Shown one piece after another: positions 57,068-64,000 of a stretch of 64,000 nucleotides of DNA. The notes beneath the pieces were generated by a model that saw nothing but the letters and a program-made list of their open reading frames with translations, made no database searches and had not been told where the DNA came from. The stretch is from the NCBI GenBank assembly GCA_028719885.1, contig JAQYLT010000078.1, positions 62,001 to 126,000 on the forward strand, written 5' to 3'. The DNA comes from Bacillota bacterium. GTDB lineage: Bacteria > Bacillota > Clostridia > Oscillospirales > Oscillospiraceae. Numbering within the stretch: the first letter of the stretch is position 1; every line of letters starts with the position of its first letter. The translations under genes and the position numbers were made by a program.

Positions 57068-57297
57068 CGTAGGGAACGGATTTATCCGTTCCACTCCCCA
57101 TATTGTTTCAAAATCGGTTGGATAAATGGTAAAACGTCGATAATATGTTCCCTCAAATGCCACTCAACGAACTGCGGTGTTCATCGAACCTTTCGGAACG
57201 GATGAATCCGTTCCCTACGCAACACCGGAAAGTGTATCATTCAACATACACCTCATAAAAACGTTACCAGGCGGAACGGATAAATCCGTTCCCTACG
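57068..57297. repeat. Composite of hairpin-ended elements
   Basis: Hairpins at 57068-57092, 57195-57219 and 57273-57297, all GGAACGG/CCGTTCC. The middle one is preceded by the right-end motif (CGAACTGCGGTGTTCATCGA), whereas the third is preceded by a reversed left-end motif (ACGTTACCAGGC). It looks like two copies joined head to tail with loss of the centre, filling the gap after the CYTH gene. Confidence 0.75.
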
Positions 57298-57345
57298 AAA
57301 ATACAGTAAACGCCCCTTTACCGAACCAAGCGGTTTTTATCAATC

Positions 57346-57377
57346 AAAAAGAGCCTGTCCCTCACAGGGCAGGCTCT
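57346..57377 (-). terminator. Terminator of zinc-ribbon membrane protein gene
   Basis: AGAGCCTG/CAGGCTCT stem with inner CCCT/AGGG pairing, followed on the minus strand by TTTTT. Confidence 0.8.
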
Positions 57378-57409
57378 GAATGATTTGTCGAAAAACGGAG
57401 AAACTGCCA

Positions 57410-57823
57410 TCAGGTACGCCGCTGGAAGCGCTCCTTGCACTTGGGGCAGGTAATGGCAATTTTACCCTTGTGCCGGGGGACGCGGACGGTCTGGCGGCAC
57501 CGGGGGCAGATGAAATAGCGGTTCTTCCGGTCCTTGATCCGGTCCAGCATCAGCAGGAACCGGCGGTTTTCCTGGTAGCGCTTGTTGATATTCCGGGACA
57601 GGCTGCGGAAGATGGCCCAGATCATCAGCACATAGCTCAGCACCCAGGCCAGCCGGCCAACCCAATGCTGCTGGAAGAAGGCCGACAGGATGCTTGCCGC
57701 CACGCCTACGCAGAGAATGACCATGTTCAGCCGGTCGGTGCCATACCGCCCGGACATAAAATGGAAAAGCCCGGTGCGGATCCTCGCGCCCAAATTCCGC
57801 AGCCAAGCACTGAATTGATTCAT
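57410..57823 (-). CDS. Zinc-ribbon membrane protein, unknown function
   Basis: 137 residues. Amphipathic N-terminus, two membrane segments (MVILCVGVAASILSAFF, LAWVLSYVLMIWAIFRSL), a basic linker, then a C-terminal ribbon CPRCRQTVRVPRHKG ... CPKCKERF. Proteins of this form are common in Oscillospiraceae and Lachnospiraceae; I know of no assigned function. It has its own terminator and is convergent with nothing; the GH25 gene is divergent upstream. Confidence 0.7.
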   Translation of the reverse strand: MNQFSAWLRNLGARIRTGLFHFMSGRYGTDRLNMVILCVGVAASILSAFFQQHWVGRLAWVLSYVLMIWAIFRSLSRNINKRYQENRRFLLMLDRIKDRKNRYFICPRCRQTVRVPRHKGKIAITCPKCKERFQRRT

Positions 57824-57951
57824 ACGATCACCTTAGGGGTAGAATTGATAGAAATATTATATTGCAATTGCGGTGGATTGCAACCACCCCCGGCGAATAT
57901 TTACGGAATGTTTAAGATTTCTCCCGGGGAGGCTTTCTGCTTTTTTCCTCT

Positions 57952-57979
57952 TGTGCATCCGGCGGTTCTATGGTATATT
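57952..57979 (+). promoter_or_regulatory. Promoter of the GH25 gene
   Basis: TTGTGC, 16 bases, TATATT, about 35 bases before GGAGATGG and the ATG. Confidence 0.55.
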
Positions 57980-58012
57980 GGGTCGAAAGACCCCAATAAA
58001 GGAGATGGAGCC

Positions 58013-59035
58013 ATGAAGCACTCTGTGCCTGATGATGAATATACGGACGACTATGAGGAATACAGCGAGGATTACGTCTATGTGGAAGACGACGGGGACT
58101 ATGCCCAGCCCCGCACCAGCGGCGCAGTGGTGTTTTTAGGCGCCGCCGCAGCGGTCTGCCTGGTGATTTTTCTGTTGATTCTTGCGGCATCCTTTCTGCT
58201 GCCCTCCCTGAAAGAAGCCCGGCAGGACCAGGAGGACCCAGACGCCTTCCTCCACGGCATCCGTCTGGAGGAGGAATCCCAGCTTAAGGAAAATCCCATT
58301 GTAGCGGAGGAAGAAACCGAAGTCACCCAGGAGACCACCATTCCTCCCGAGGCCAACCCCTTTGATCAATACGATTTTCAATACAACAAGCAGAACTACC
58401 TCTACTGCCTGAAGCAGGAGAGCTATGTGGGCGTGGACGTATCCGCCTTTCAGCACGACATCGACTGGAACCAGGTGAAGGCCTCCGGCGTGGATTTTGC
58501 CATGCTCCGGCTGGGCTACCGGGGCTGGGGCGCCAAGGGCACTCTGGTGGAGGATGAATACATCCAGCAGAACCTGGCGGGCACCGCCGCTGCGGGAATC
58601 CCCATCGGCGCCTACTTCTTCTCCCAGGCCACCACATTGGACGAGGTCCATGAGGAAATTGAGTTCATGCTGGAAATTCTGGGGGACTATCAGCTGGATT
58701 ACCCCATTGTGCTGGACTGGGAGGTGGCCAATCCCACCGAAGGACGGGTCCGGAACGTCACCCGCCGGGAGCTGACGGACATGCTCCGCTACTTCTGCGA
58801 CGAAATGAGCGCCCGGGGCTTTGACCCCATGGTCTATTTTAACTGGACCCAGGCCTCCCGGATGATCTACCTCAGCGAGCTGGAGGACTATCCTTTCTGG
58901 CTGGCCCTGTACCAGGACCGGATGACCTTCCCTTTCCGGGTGGAAATGTGGCAGTACACCAGTGAGGGCAAGGTGCCCGGCATCGAGGGGGATGTGGATA
59001 TCAACGTGTATATCCCCGATTTGAGAAAGCAGTAA
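58013..59035 (+). CDS. Membrane-anchored GH25 muramidase
   Basis: 340 residues from ATG 58013. Very acidic cytoplasmic start (DDEYTDDYEEYSEDYVYVED), membrane segment ~40-67, Glu/Thr linker, then the GH25 barrel: YVGVDVSAFQHDIDW, the catalytic Asp-X-Glu in IVLDWEV, YFNWTQA and the terminal GDVDINVYI. Cleaves the glycan chain of peptidoglycan outside the cell. The Tyr/Asp/Glu-rich tail is unusual for a lysozyme and may bind a cytoplasmic partner. Confidence 0.9.
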   Translation: MKHSVPDDEYTDDYEEYSEDYVYVEDDGDYAQPRTSGAVVFLGAAAAVCLVIFLLILAASFLLPSLKEARQDQEDPDAFLHGIRLEEESQLKENPIVAEEETEVTQETTIPPEANPFDQYDFQYNKQNYLYCLKQESYVGVDVSAFQHDIDWNQVKASGVDFAMLRLGYRGWGAKGTLVEDEYIQQNLAGTAAAGIPIGAYFFSQATTLDEVHEEIEFMLEILGDYQLDYPIVLDWEVANPTEGRVRNVTRRELTDMLRYFCDEMSARGFDPMVYFNWTQASRMIYLSELEDYPFWLALYQDRMTFPFRVEMWQYTSEGKVPGIEGDVDINVYIPDLRKQ

Positions 59036-59041
59036 CATGAC

Positions 59042-59075
59042 AAAAGACCGTATCGAACGCCGATACGGTCTTTTT
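59042..59075. terminator. Bidirectional terminator after the GH25 gene
   Basis: AAAGACCGTATCG/CGATACGGTCTTT stem with a five-base loop and runs of A and T on both sides; serves two convergent genes. Confidence 0.88.
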
Positions 59076-59099
59076 GTTTCTTTCCTTTATTTGTTCCCT

Positions 59100-60164
59100 T
59101 TATTTGTTCTCCATATCCGCCTTTTGGGCCTCCAAGCCCTCGGAAACGGACAGGGGACGCAGGACGCTGTAGGAATCGAACCGGGTGTCGTTGGTGTCGG
59201 ACAGGAACACCAGCCGGGCCTCCGGGTTCTCAAAGGTGGCCTGGGATGCCCGGGCGGCCACATCCTGAGCGCTGACATCGGACAGGTACAGGCGGCTTCT
59301 GCCATCGGGCAGGGGGAAGGCCGGGGTGGCCGCGCCAAAGGAGACCACAAAGGTATCCGAAGCGCAGCTGGCCATGATGGTGGTAGCGGCGGCGGAAATA
59401 GCCTCGTCCATATTGCCGGTAAAGATATACTTGTCCGTCTCCGCCGGGAAGCGGAAATTATCCAGCATGACCTCGTTGAAGCCCAGATCCTTTACCTCAT
59501 TGGCAATGGAGGTAATCCAGTTCAGGGTGTTGGCACTGGTGGGGTCCAGCCAGAAGCAGCCGCCGCTGTCCATCCAAAGGCCGGCCCGGCTTTTCATATA
59601 CAGGCCGCTGGTCACATTCCGGTTGCCGAAATCGTAGTCCCGGAAAGCGGAAATCTTGGCGATCATATAAAAGCCCTTGGAGCGGATATACTGGATCAGC
59701 TCGTCCACCGCTGTCACGTTCACGCTGGCGGAACTCACCGCGCCGGTGAGGTTGGAGGAATAGTAAAAGGAACCATAGCCGCCCTTTAGCTCGATCATGA
59801 TGGGGGTGCCGGCTTTCAGCCGGTTCAAATCCGTCTTGATTTCGTCCATGCTGCCCTTGAGGGCCTCGTAGCTGATGTAATAGCCGTTCAGGGCGGTGAG
59901 CTCCGTGGTCAGTTCCACGGCGTCGGAGCCCTCGTTATAGAAGATGGAAACCGAGTCGTCCGCCTTTGGTGGGGTGGCGATGACGCCCACGGTATCCAGG
60001 GGGGACCGGCTGAAATCCAGGGTGGCTCCCTCCCGGGTGTAGACCACATAGCGCTCCACCCAGATGTTCCAGCAGAAGCCGAACAGGATCAGCACCAGGG
60101 CAATGGCCAGGATCACCGTTGTCACCCGCTGCAGGGTTCGGCGGGTTTTGTAAGTTAATCGCAT
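59100..60164 (-). CDS. DUF4015-type putative glycoside hydrolase
   Basis: 354 residues with an N-terminal membrane segment (VTTVILAIALVLILFGFCW). The body matches the putative glycosyl hydrolase domain DUF4015: VDELIQYIRSKGFYMIAKIS, FWLDPTSANTLNWITSIA and LGFNEVMLDNFRFP, with candidate carboxylates near the last motif. Probable TIM barrel acting on an unknown envelope polysaccharide. It follows prmA by 25 bases on the same strand. Confidence 0.75.
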   Translation of the reverse strand: MRLTYKTRRTLQRVTTVILAIALVLILFGFCWNIWVERYVVYTREGATLDFSRSPLDTVGVIATPPKADDSVSIFYNEGSDAVELTTELTALNGYYISYEALKGSMDEIKTDLNRLKAGTPIMIELKGGYGSFYYSSNLTGAVSSASVNVTAVDELIQYIRSKGFYMIAKISAFRDYDFGNRNVTSGLYMKSRAGLWMDSGGCFWLDPTSANTLNWITSIANEVKDLGFNEVMLDNFRFPAETDKYIFTGNMDEAISAAATTIMASCASDTFVVSFGAATPAFPLPDGRSRLYLSDVSAQDVAARASQATFENPEARLVFLSDTNDTRFDSYSVLRPLSVSEGLEAQKADMENK

Positions 60165-60189
60165 ATGTTTCTCCTATTTTATTTGCTTG

Positions 60190-61128
60190 TCAGGCTTCCC
60201 GGTGGGCACAGACGCAGCGCCAATCCTCTTTGGCCCGGGTCTGCTCCACGGTGATGCCTGCGGCGGTGAGGGCGGCGGTGACGTCATTCAGCCGGGAATC
60301 CAGAATGCCGGAGCAGATCAATTTGGTGTTCTCTCCCAAAAACAGGGGCAGCACCGGCGCCAGGCCGATGATCACATCCGCCACAATATTCACCAGCACC
60401 ACATCCCAGCTTTCCGCCGCCAGGCGCTCCATCAGCTCTTTGTCGGAGGTGACATTGCCGGTGAGGGCGGTGAATTCCGGGGAAGAGAAGCCGTTGTAAC
60501 CGGCGTTTTCCCGGGCAATGTCCTCTGCCTTGGGGTCGATGTCCACCCCCACCGCCTGCTCCGCTCCCAGCCGCAGGGCGGTGATGGACAGAATACCGCT
60601 GCCGCTGCCCAGGTCCAGGCACCGGGCTCCCGGGAACACCGCCTGCTCCATGGCCTCCATCACCATCTGGGTGGAGGGATGGGCGCCGGTTCCAAAGGTG
60701 AGGCCCGGGTCCAAAATCACCTGCTTCCGGCTGCCCTCGTAATCCTGAGCCAGCCAGCAGGGGAGCACCACCAGGTCCGCGCCGATTTCCTGGGGCGGAT
60801 AGTTCTCTTTCCAGCTTTCCTCCCAGTCGGTCTGGGCCAGGGGGGAAACCGTCGTGGGCAGCCCGGCCTCCTCCGCGTAGGCACGCAGCCTTTTCAGGGA
60901 AGCCTCGTCGGTATCCTCTAAATAGAGCTTGATTCGGGACAGCCCCTGGAGCTGCTGCTGCAGGTTCTCATCGATATAGTCCCAATAGGCCCGGTTCTCT
61001 TCCAGAAATTCTTCAAATTCCTGCTCATCCTCGATCACCAGATCGGAAAATCCCCGGGCAGTCAATCCCTGGGCCACCGTCTCCACTTCCCGGGACGCGG
61101 TGTCAATGGTTATTTCCAGCCAAGCCAC
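60190..61128 (-). CDS. prmA: Ribosomal protein L11 methyltransferase
   Basis: 312 residues, GTG start nine bases after GGAGGAATT. N-terminal L11-binding domain and C-terminal Rossmann methyltransferase: ILDPGLTFGTGAHPSTQM, CLDLGSGSGILSI (AdoMet loop) and DVVLVNIVADVIIGL. Trimethylates L11 lysines using AdoMet. First gene of a two-gene unit with the DUF4015 protein. Confidence 0.95.
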   Translation of the reverse strand: MAWLEITIDTASREVETVAQGLTARGFSDLVIEDEQEFEEFLEENRAYWDYIDENLQQQLQGLSRIKLYLEDTDEASLKRLRAYAEEAGLPTTVSPLAQTDWEESWKENYPPQEIGADLVVLPCWLAQDYEGSRKQVILDPGLTFGTGAHPSTQMVMEAMEQAVFPGARCLDLGSGSGILSITALRLGAEQAVGVDIDPKAEDIARENAGYNGFSSPEFTALTGNVTSDKELMERLAAESWDVVLVNIVADVIIGLAPVLPLFLGENTKLICSGILDSRLNDVTAALTAAGITVEQTRAKEDWRCVCAHREA

Positions 61129-61231
61129 GGCAGAATTCCTCCAAAATCCTTGTTTCGGATATTCTACCGCATTTTATCCCGCTTGACAACCCCTTTTTGC
61201 GCCCATCCCCGCCGGAATGAATTGGGAATCA

Positions 61232-61334
61232 GGTTGCCAAGATTGAACTTCTCAACAAATACGAGGCGATGATGGAGGAAATCAAAGCCGACAGCATTCC
61301 CGCAATCTTCCGACCGCATTATTCCGCTTACAAA
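61232..61334 (+). other. Possible short coding remnant
   Basis: The frame from GTTGCCAAGATTGAACTTCT reads VAKIELLNKYEAMMEEIKAD and SIPAIFRPHYSAYK, protein-like but with neither start nor end. No family is recognised. The rest of 61129-61380 shows nothing. Confidence 0.3.
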
Positions 61335-61390
61335 TGTATACCTTTTCTCTTTTCTTTTGGTATGCTATACTAACAGAAACTAACAGAAAC

Positions 61391-61487
61391 GGACACCCCA
61401 GGAGGGGTGTCCCTACGAGAGAAACGGACACCCCGGGAGGGGTGTCCCTACGAGGGAAACGGACACCCCGGGAGGGGTGTCCCTACG
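61391..61487 (+). repeat. Three tandem REP palindromes upstream of RAYT remnant
   Basis: Three copies start at 61391, 61426 and 61461, exactly 35 bases apart: a palindrome GGACACCCC/GGGGTGTCC followed by CTACG and a short GAGxGAAAC link. The trailing CCCTACG is shared with the other repeat families in the window. Confidence 0.8.
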
Positions 61488-61502
61488 CCCAGGACATCCG
61501 TG

Positions 61503-61682
61503 ATTGCAAGATTTGTAGGAACATTCAAACGGTTTTGCAACAAGGAATACGGCCAGAACATCTGGCAGGCCCGATATTACGATCATGTGATCCGCAACCA
61601 ACAGGATTATGACGAGACCTGGGAATACATCGATAACAATCCGCGAAAATGGATGATGACAAAACAAGGAAAAGATACGTAG
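61503..61682 (+). pseudogene. REP-associated tyrosine transposase (RAYT), C-terminal remnant
   Basis: About 59 residues match the C-terminus of Y1/IS200-like RAYT proteins: RFVGTFKRFCNKEYG, NIWQARYYDHVIRNQQDYDE and TWEYIDNNPRKW. The N-terminal catalytic part with HUH and Tyr is missing, so it is inactive. It lies between tandem REP palindromes on the left and an inverted REP on the right, the usual REPtron arrangement. Confidence 0.8.
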
Positions 61683-61705
61683 GGACACCCGTCCCCGGGT
61701 GTCCG
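61678..61705 (-). repeat. Inverted REP palindrome downstream of RAYT remnant
   Basis: CGTAGGGACACCCGTCCCCG and GGTGTCCG form the inverted counterpart of the three upstream copies. The following 61706-61911 shows no gene. Confidence 0.75.
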
Positions 61706-61911
61706 CAAATTCCATCCTGCCGGGAAGCACACCCTCCAAAACGCAAAAAACAGGAAGCACATCACAACCGTTTTCACGGAAAGGATGTGCTTCTTTCTCA
61801 AATAATCGTAGGGTTTGTTCATAAGAAAGCATCGTTTTTTCCTTAATTGGGTACTGCGGCAATAAAGCATAAATTCATCGGTCAGCCAATCAAAACCCAA
61901 ATTTTTTCATG

Positions 61912-61966
61912 CAAAAAACACTCCTGTTTATTGGGGTAGAATCCACCCAATAAAGCAGAAGTGTTC
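61912..61966 (-). terminator. spo0A terminator
   Basis: On the minus strand a long stem (GAACACTTCTGCTTTATTGG and partner AATAAACAGGAGTGTT) is followed by TTTTTTGC, 115 bases after the spo0A stop. Confidence 0.75.
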
Positions 61967-62080
61967 ATTGGTGCAACGAAAAAAGTTTATCGGCATGAAA
62001 AACCTTTTTTGCAGCTACGATCATTTATTCATTGGTTTGCCTGTCCATCAGAAAAATCCCGAAAACCCGTTGTGCCCCAA

Positions 62081-62860
62081 TCAGAACTGCGCCGCCTCGG
62101 CCGATTTTAACTGCAATTGCAGCTTGTCCGCAATCAAAGCGATGAACTCCGAATTGGTGGGCTTTCCTTTCGTATTGGAAACCGTGTAGCCGAAGAACCT
62201 TTGCAGGGTGTCCAAATCGCCCCGGTCCCAGGCGACCTCTATTGCGTGGCGGATGGCCCGTTCGACACGGGATGGGGTGGTTCCAAAGGTTTTGGCCACC
62301 TGGGGGTAGAGGACCTTGGTGATGGCGTTGATCACATCCATATCATTTACCGCAATGATAATGGCCTCCCGCAGGTACTGGTAGCCCTTGATGTGGGCCG
62401 GAACGCCGATTTCATGGATGATGCCGGTGACCATGGTCTCGATGCTGGTTTTATCCGTCCGCCGGGGGGCTGGATACCGGAGGCTCTCCCCACCCCGGAT
62501 TTCCTCCAGCCGCTCCACCAGTGCGGTCATATCGCAGGGCTTCAGCATCAAGTACCGAACCCCCAGGCTGGCCGCAGCGGACGAAACATATTCTGTTAAA
62601 AACGCCGATGTGGCCAGGGTCACCGGCCGGCGCTCCATGCCGGATATCGCCTTGAGGACGCTGATGCCGTCCTGCTTGCTGAGCATCAGGTCCAGCACCA
62701 GCACATCGGGCTTTCGTTCTCCAATCATTCGGATGGCCTGTTCCCCATCCCCCGCGGTTCCCACAACCTGGAAACCCTCCGAGCGCTGCAGCGCGGCAGC
62801 CAGGGTATTGCAGAAATCCTCAGCACTGTCCGCAATCAGTACGGTCGTTGCGTGTTCCAT
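62081..62860 (-). CDS. spo0A: Sporulation master regulator Spo0A
   Basis: 259 residues from ATG 62860 (AGGAGAGGA upstream). Receiver domain with acidic pair IADSAED and phospho-acceptor Asp in [13 protein letters not shown]; the Spo0A effector domain carries [37 protein letters not shown] and [15 protein letters not shown]. Once phosphorylated it turns on sporulation genes. The upstream gap has several TGTCGAA boxes, indicating autoregulation. Confidence 0.96.
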   Translation of the reverse strand: MEHATTVLIADSAEDFCNTLAAALQRSEGFQVVGTAGDGEQAIRMIGERKPDVLVLDLMLSKQDGISVLKAISGMERRPVTLATSAFLTEYVSSAAASLGVRYLMLKPCDMTALVERLEEIRGGESLRYPAPRRTDKTSIETMVTGIIHEIGVPAHIKGYQYLREAIIIAVNDMDVINAITKVLYPQVAKTFGTTPSRVERAIRHAIEVAWDRGDLDTLQRFFGYTVSNTKGKPTNSEFIALIADKLQLQLKSAEAAQF

Positions 62861-62931
62861 ACATTCCTCTCCTGTCAACTAGAATTTCTCCCCATCCGGT
62901 ACGGCTGCGACCAGCCGTGTGCGACAAATAT

Positions 62932-62960
62932 AATTTAGCACAGCTTGTGTTGTTTTGCAA
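62932..62960 (-). promoter_or_regulatory. Putative spo0A promoter
   Basis: Minus strand TTGCAA, 17 bases, TAAATT, with a further TTTGTCGCA 0A-like box downstream of the -10. Confidence 0.5.
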
Positions 62961-62990
62961 GGAAATTCCATAACAATCGTTCGTCAAAAC

Positions 62991-63078
62991 TGTCGAAAAT
63001 ATCTTATTTTGCTGCATTTTTCGACATTTCTTGCGTCATTTTGTCGAACCGTATTTCTTTCTGTCGAGCCCTGTCGAA
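62991..63078. promoter_or_regulatory. Cluster of Spo0A boxes
   Basis: TGTCGAA at 62991, 63042 and 63072, TGTCGAG at 63062 and inverted TTCGACA at 63020 lie in 88 bases between divergent spo0A and pepF. The Bacillus 0A box is TGTCGAA, so this is probably a Spo0A control region. Confidence 0.75.
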
Positions 63079-63092
63079 CCGTGCCGGTGCGG

Positions 63093-63121
63093 TTGACGAA
63101 GCCGGCTCCATGATGTACAAT
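63093..63121 (+). promoter_or_regulatory. pepF promoter
   Basis: TTGACG, 17 bases, TACAAT, just downstream of the last Spo0A box. Confidence 0.75.
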
Positions 63122-63155
63122 CAGGGTTAGGAACGACCCAAAGGAGGAAACCGAA

Positions 63156-64000
63156 ATGAATGAAGTTTGGAATCTGGACCCCATCTACAAGGGCTTTGAC
63201 GACCCCAGCTTCGCCCGGGATCTGGCCCGGCTGGAAGAGGCACTGGGGGAGCTGAAGACCTTTGCCGACGGTTTGGACACTGCCGACCCCGCCCAGGGTT
63301 TACACCGGGGTCTTGCATTGCAGGAGACTCTTTGTGAATATGTGATGAAGCTGGCGGGCTTTGCGGAGCTGAAGCAGGCTGCCAACACCCTGGATGCCCA
63401 GGCAGGCTCCCAGCTGGGAAAAATCCTGGGGCTTTACAGCGAAAGCGCCGCCCCCATTGCCGCCTTTGAAAGCTGGGCGGCGGCCATTCCCAATCTGGCA
63501 GCGCTCATCGATGGCGACGATTTTCTGGGGGAATACCGCTTCCTGCTGGAAAACCTGAAAGATTCCAGCCGCCATCTGCTCCCCGGGGTGGGAGAGCGGG
63601 TGATGGCCAAGCTCAAGCTCTCCGGCAGCAGCGCCTGGAGCGAGCTGCAGCAGTACCTCACCAGCACCGTGCCCGCCGTCTTCCGGGGGGAAAAGACCAA
63701 CCTCTCCGCCCTGCGGAATCTGGCCTACAGCGGTGATGCCCAGGTACGCCGGGAGGCCTATGAGGCGGAGCTGCAATGCTACGATGCCATCAAAGCGCCG
63801 GTGGCCTATGCCCTGAACTCCATCAAGCTGGAAACCATCAACGAATGCCGCCTCCGGGGCTACGGCTCCCCGCTGGAGCGTACTTTGAAGCAGTCCCACA
63901 TGCAGCAGGCAACCCTGGACGCCATGTTTGCCGCCATTCAGGAATACCTGCCCCAGTTCCGTCGGTATCTGAAAGCCAAGGCCAAGGCACTGGGCCACGA
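63156..64000 (+). CDS. pepF: M3 family oligoendopeptidase F, 3' end beyond window
   Basis: 281 residues visible from ATG 63156 (AAAGGAGG nine bases upstream), open to the window end. MNEVWNLDPIYKGFDDPSFA and the long helical N-terminal lobe (RREAYEAELQCYDAIKAPVA, ALNSIKLETINECRLRGYGS) are typical of PepF; the HExxH zinc site lies downstream of the window. Degrades 7-17 residue peptides in the cytoplasm. It is divergent from spo0A and shares its box-rich control region. Confidence 0.9.
   Translation, partial: MNEVWNLDPIYKGFDDPSFARDLARLEEALGELKTFADGLDTADPAQGLHRGLALQETLCEYVMKLAGFAELKQAANTLDAQAGSQLGKILGLYSESAAPIAAFESWAAAIPNLAALIDGDDFLGEYRFLLENLKDSSRHLLPGVGERVMAKLKLSGSSAWSELQQYLTSTVPAVFRGEKTNLSALRNLAYSGDAQVRREAYEAELQCYDAIKAPVAYALNSIKLETINECRLRGYGSPLERTLKQSHMQQATLDAMFAAIQEYLPQFRRYLKAKAKALGH

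Noticed and set aside
61391..61487. Regularly spaced repeats resembling a CRISPR
   Set aside because: Only three copies, the repeats are perfect palindromes, and the links are seven to eight bases and nearly identical; they are REP units beside a RAYT remnant.

Overview
The window is a 64 kb piece of a spore-forming, high-GC Firmicute, most likely a gut Oscillospiraceae/Ruminococcaceae-type Clostridia. The evidence is spo0A, spoIIE and spoIIP, a HrcA/CIRCE heat-shock operon, strong AGGAGG ribosome sites with frequent TTG/GTG starts, a Na+-pumping oxaloacetate decarboxylase operon beside ATP-type PEP carboxykinase, and many short palindromic repeats. No rRNA, tRNA or CRISPR array was seen.

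Layout. 1-10.2 kb: the end of galT, a Fic gene bracketed by inverted-repeat DNA, and a damaged minus-strand carbohydrate locus (YesL-like protein, four Gfo/Idh oxidoreductases of which one is broken, half of a GH115 alpha-glucuronidase, half of an ABC permease) facing an AraC regulator. 10.2-14.5 kb: a LytTR two-component system, class B sortase and a wall-anchored-looking surface protein. 14.7-19.2 kb: a vestigial copy of the start of a translation-GTPase gene, a DUF4143 ATPase, and an intact TetM/EF-G-like GTPase fused to a Rae1/YacP-like NYN ribonuclease domain. 19.6-28.6 kb: tadA, spoIIP, a LacI regulator, ftsH, tetR with a MATE transporter carrying an internal deletion, and spoIIE. 29-36.5 kb: lexA, an O-antigen-ligase-like protein, the oxaloacetate decarboxylase operon and pckA. 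Together these last two would interconvert PEP, oxaloacetate and pyruvate and pump sodium.

37-41.5 kb: a compact plus-strand module of a membrane protein, a secreted serine protease, a zinc-ribbon/FHA protein, a vWA-TM-FHA protein and a pseudokinase N-lobe. 41.8-46.2 kb: alpha-glucan degradation (GH13, PHP phosphatase, debranching enzyme). 46.3-50.2 kb: dCMP deaminase, lgt and a YfmF/YfmH-like M16 pair. 50.3-51.2 kb: two tandem type I toxin-antitoxin units. 51.2-56 kb: hrcA-grpE-dnaK-dnaJ. 56-64 kb: CYTH protein, zinc-ribbon membrane protein, GH25 hydrolase, DUF4015 protein, prmA, a REP/RAYT remnant, spo0A with a cluster of Spo0A boxes, and the start of pepF.

Three things stand out. The first is the GTPase-NYN fusion. 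The second is the FHA/vWA/protease/pseudokinase module. The third is a family of asymmetric, hairpin-ended elements (seven loci) that fills most gene-free gaps; their hairpin stems covary, and a decayed REP-associated transposase sits among related palindromes. At least three genes keep their start and their 3' part but lack the middle, so the accessory loci may be eroding by deletion, or the assembly may have collapsed there.
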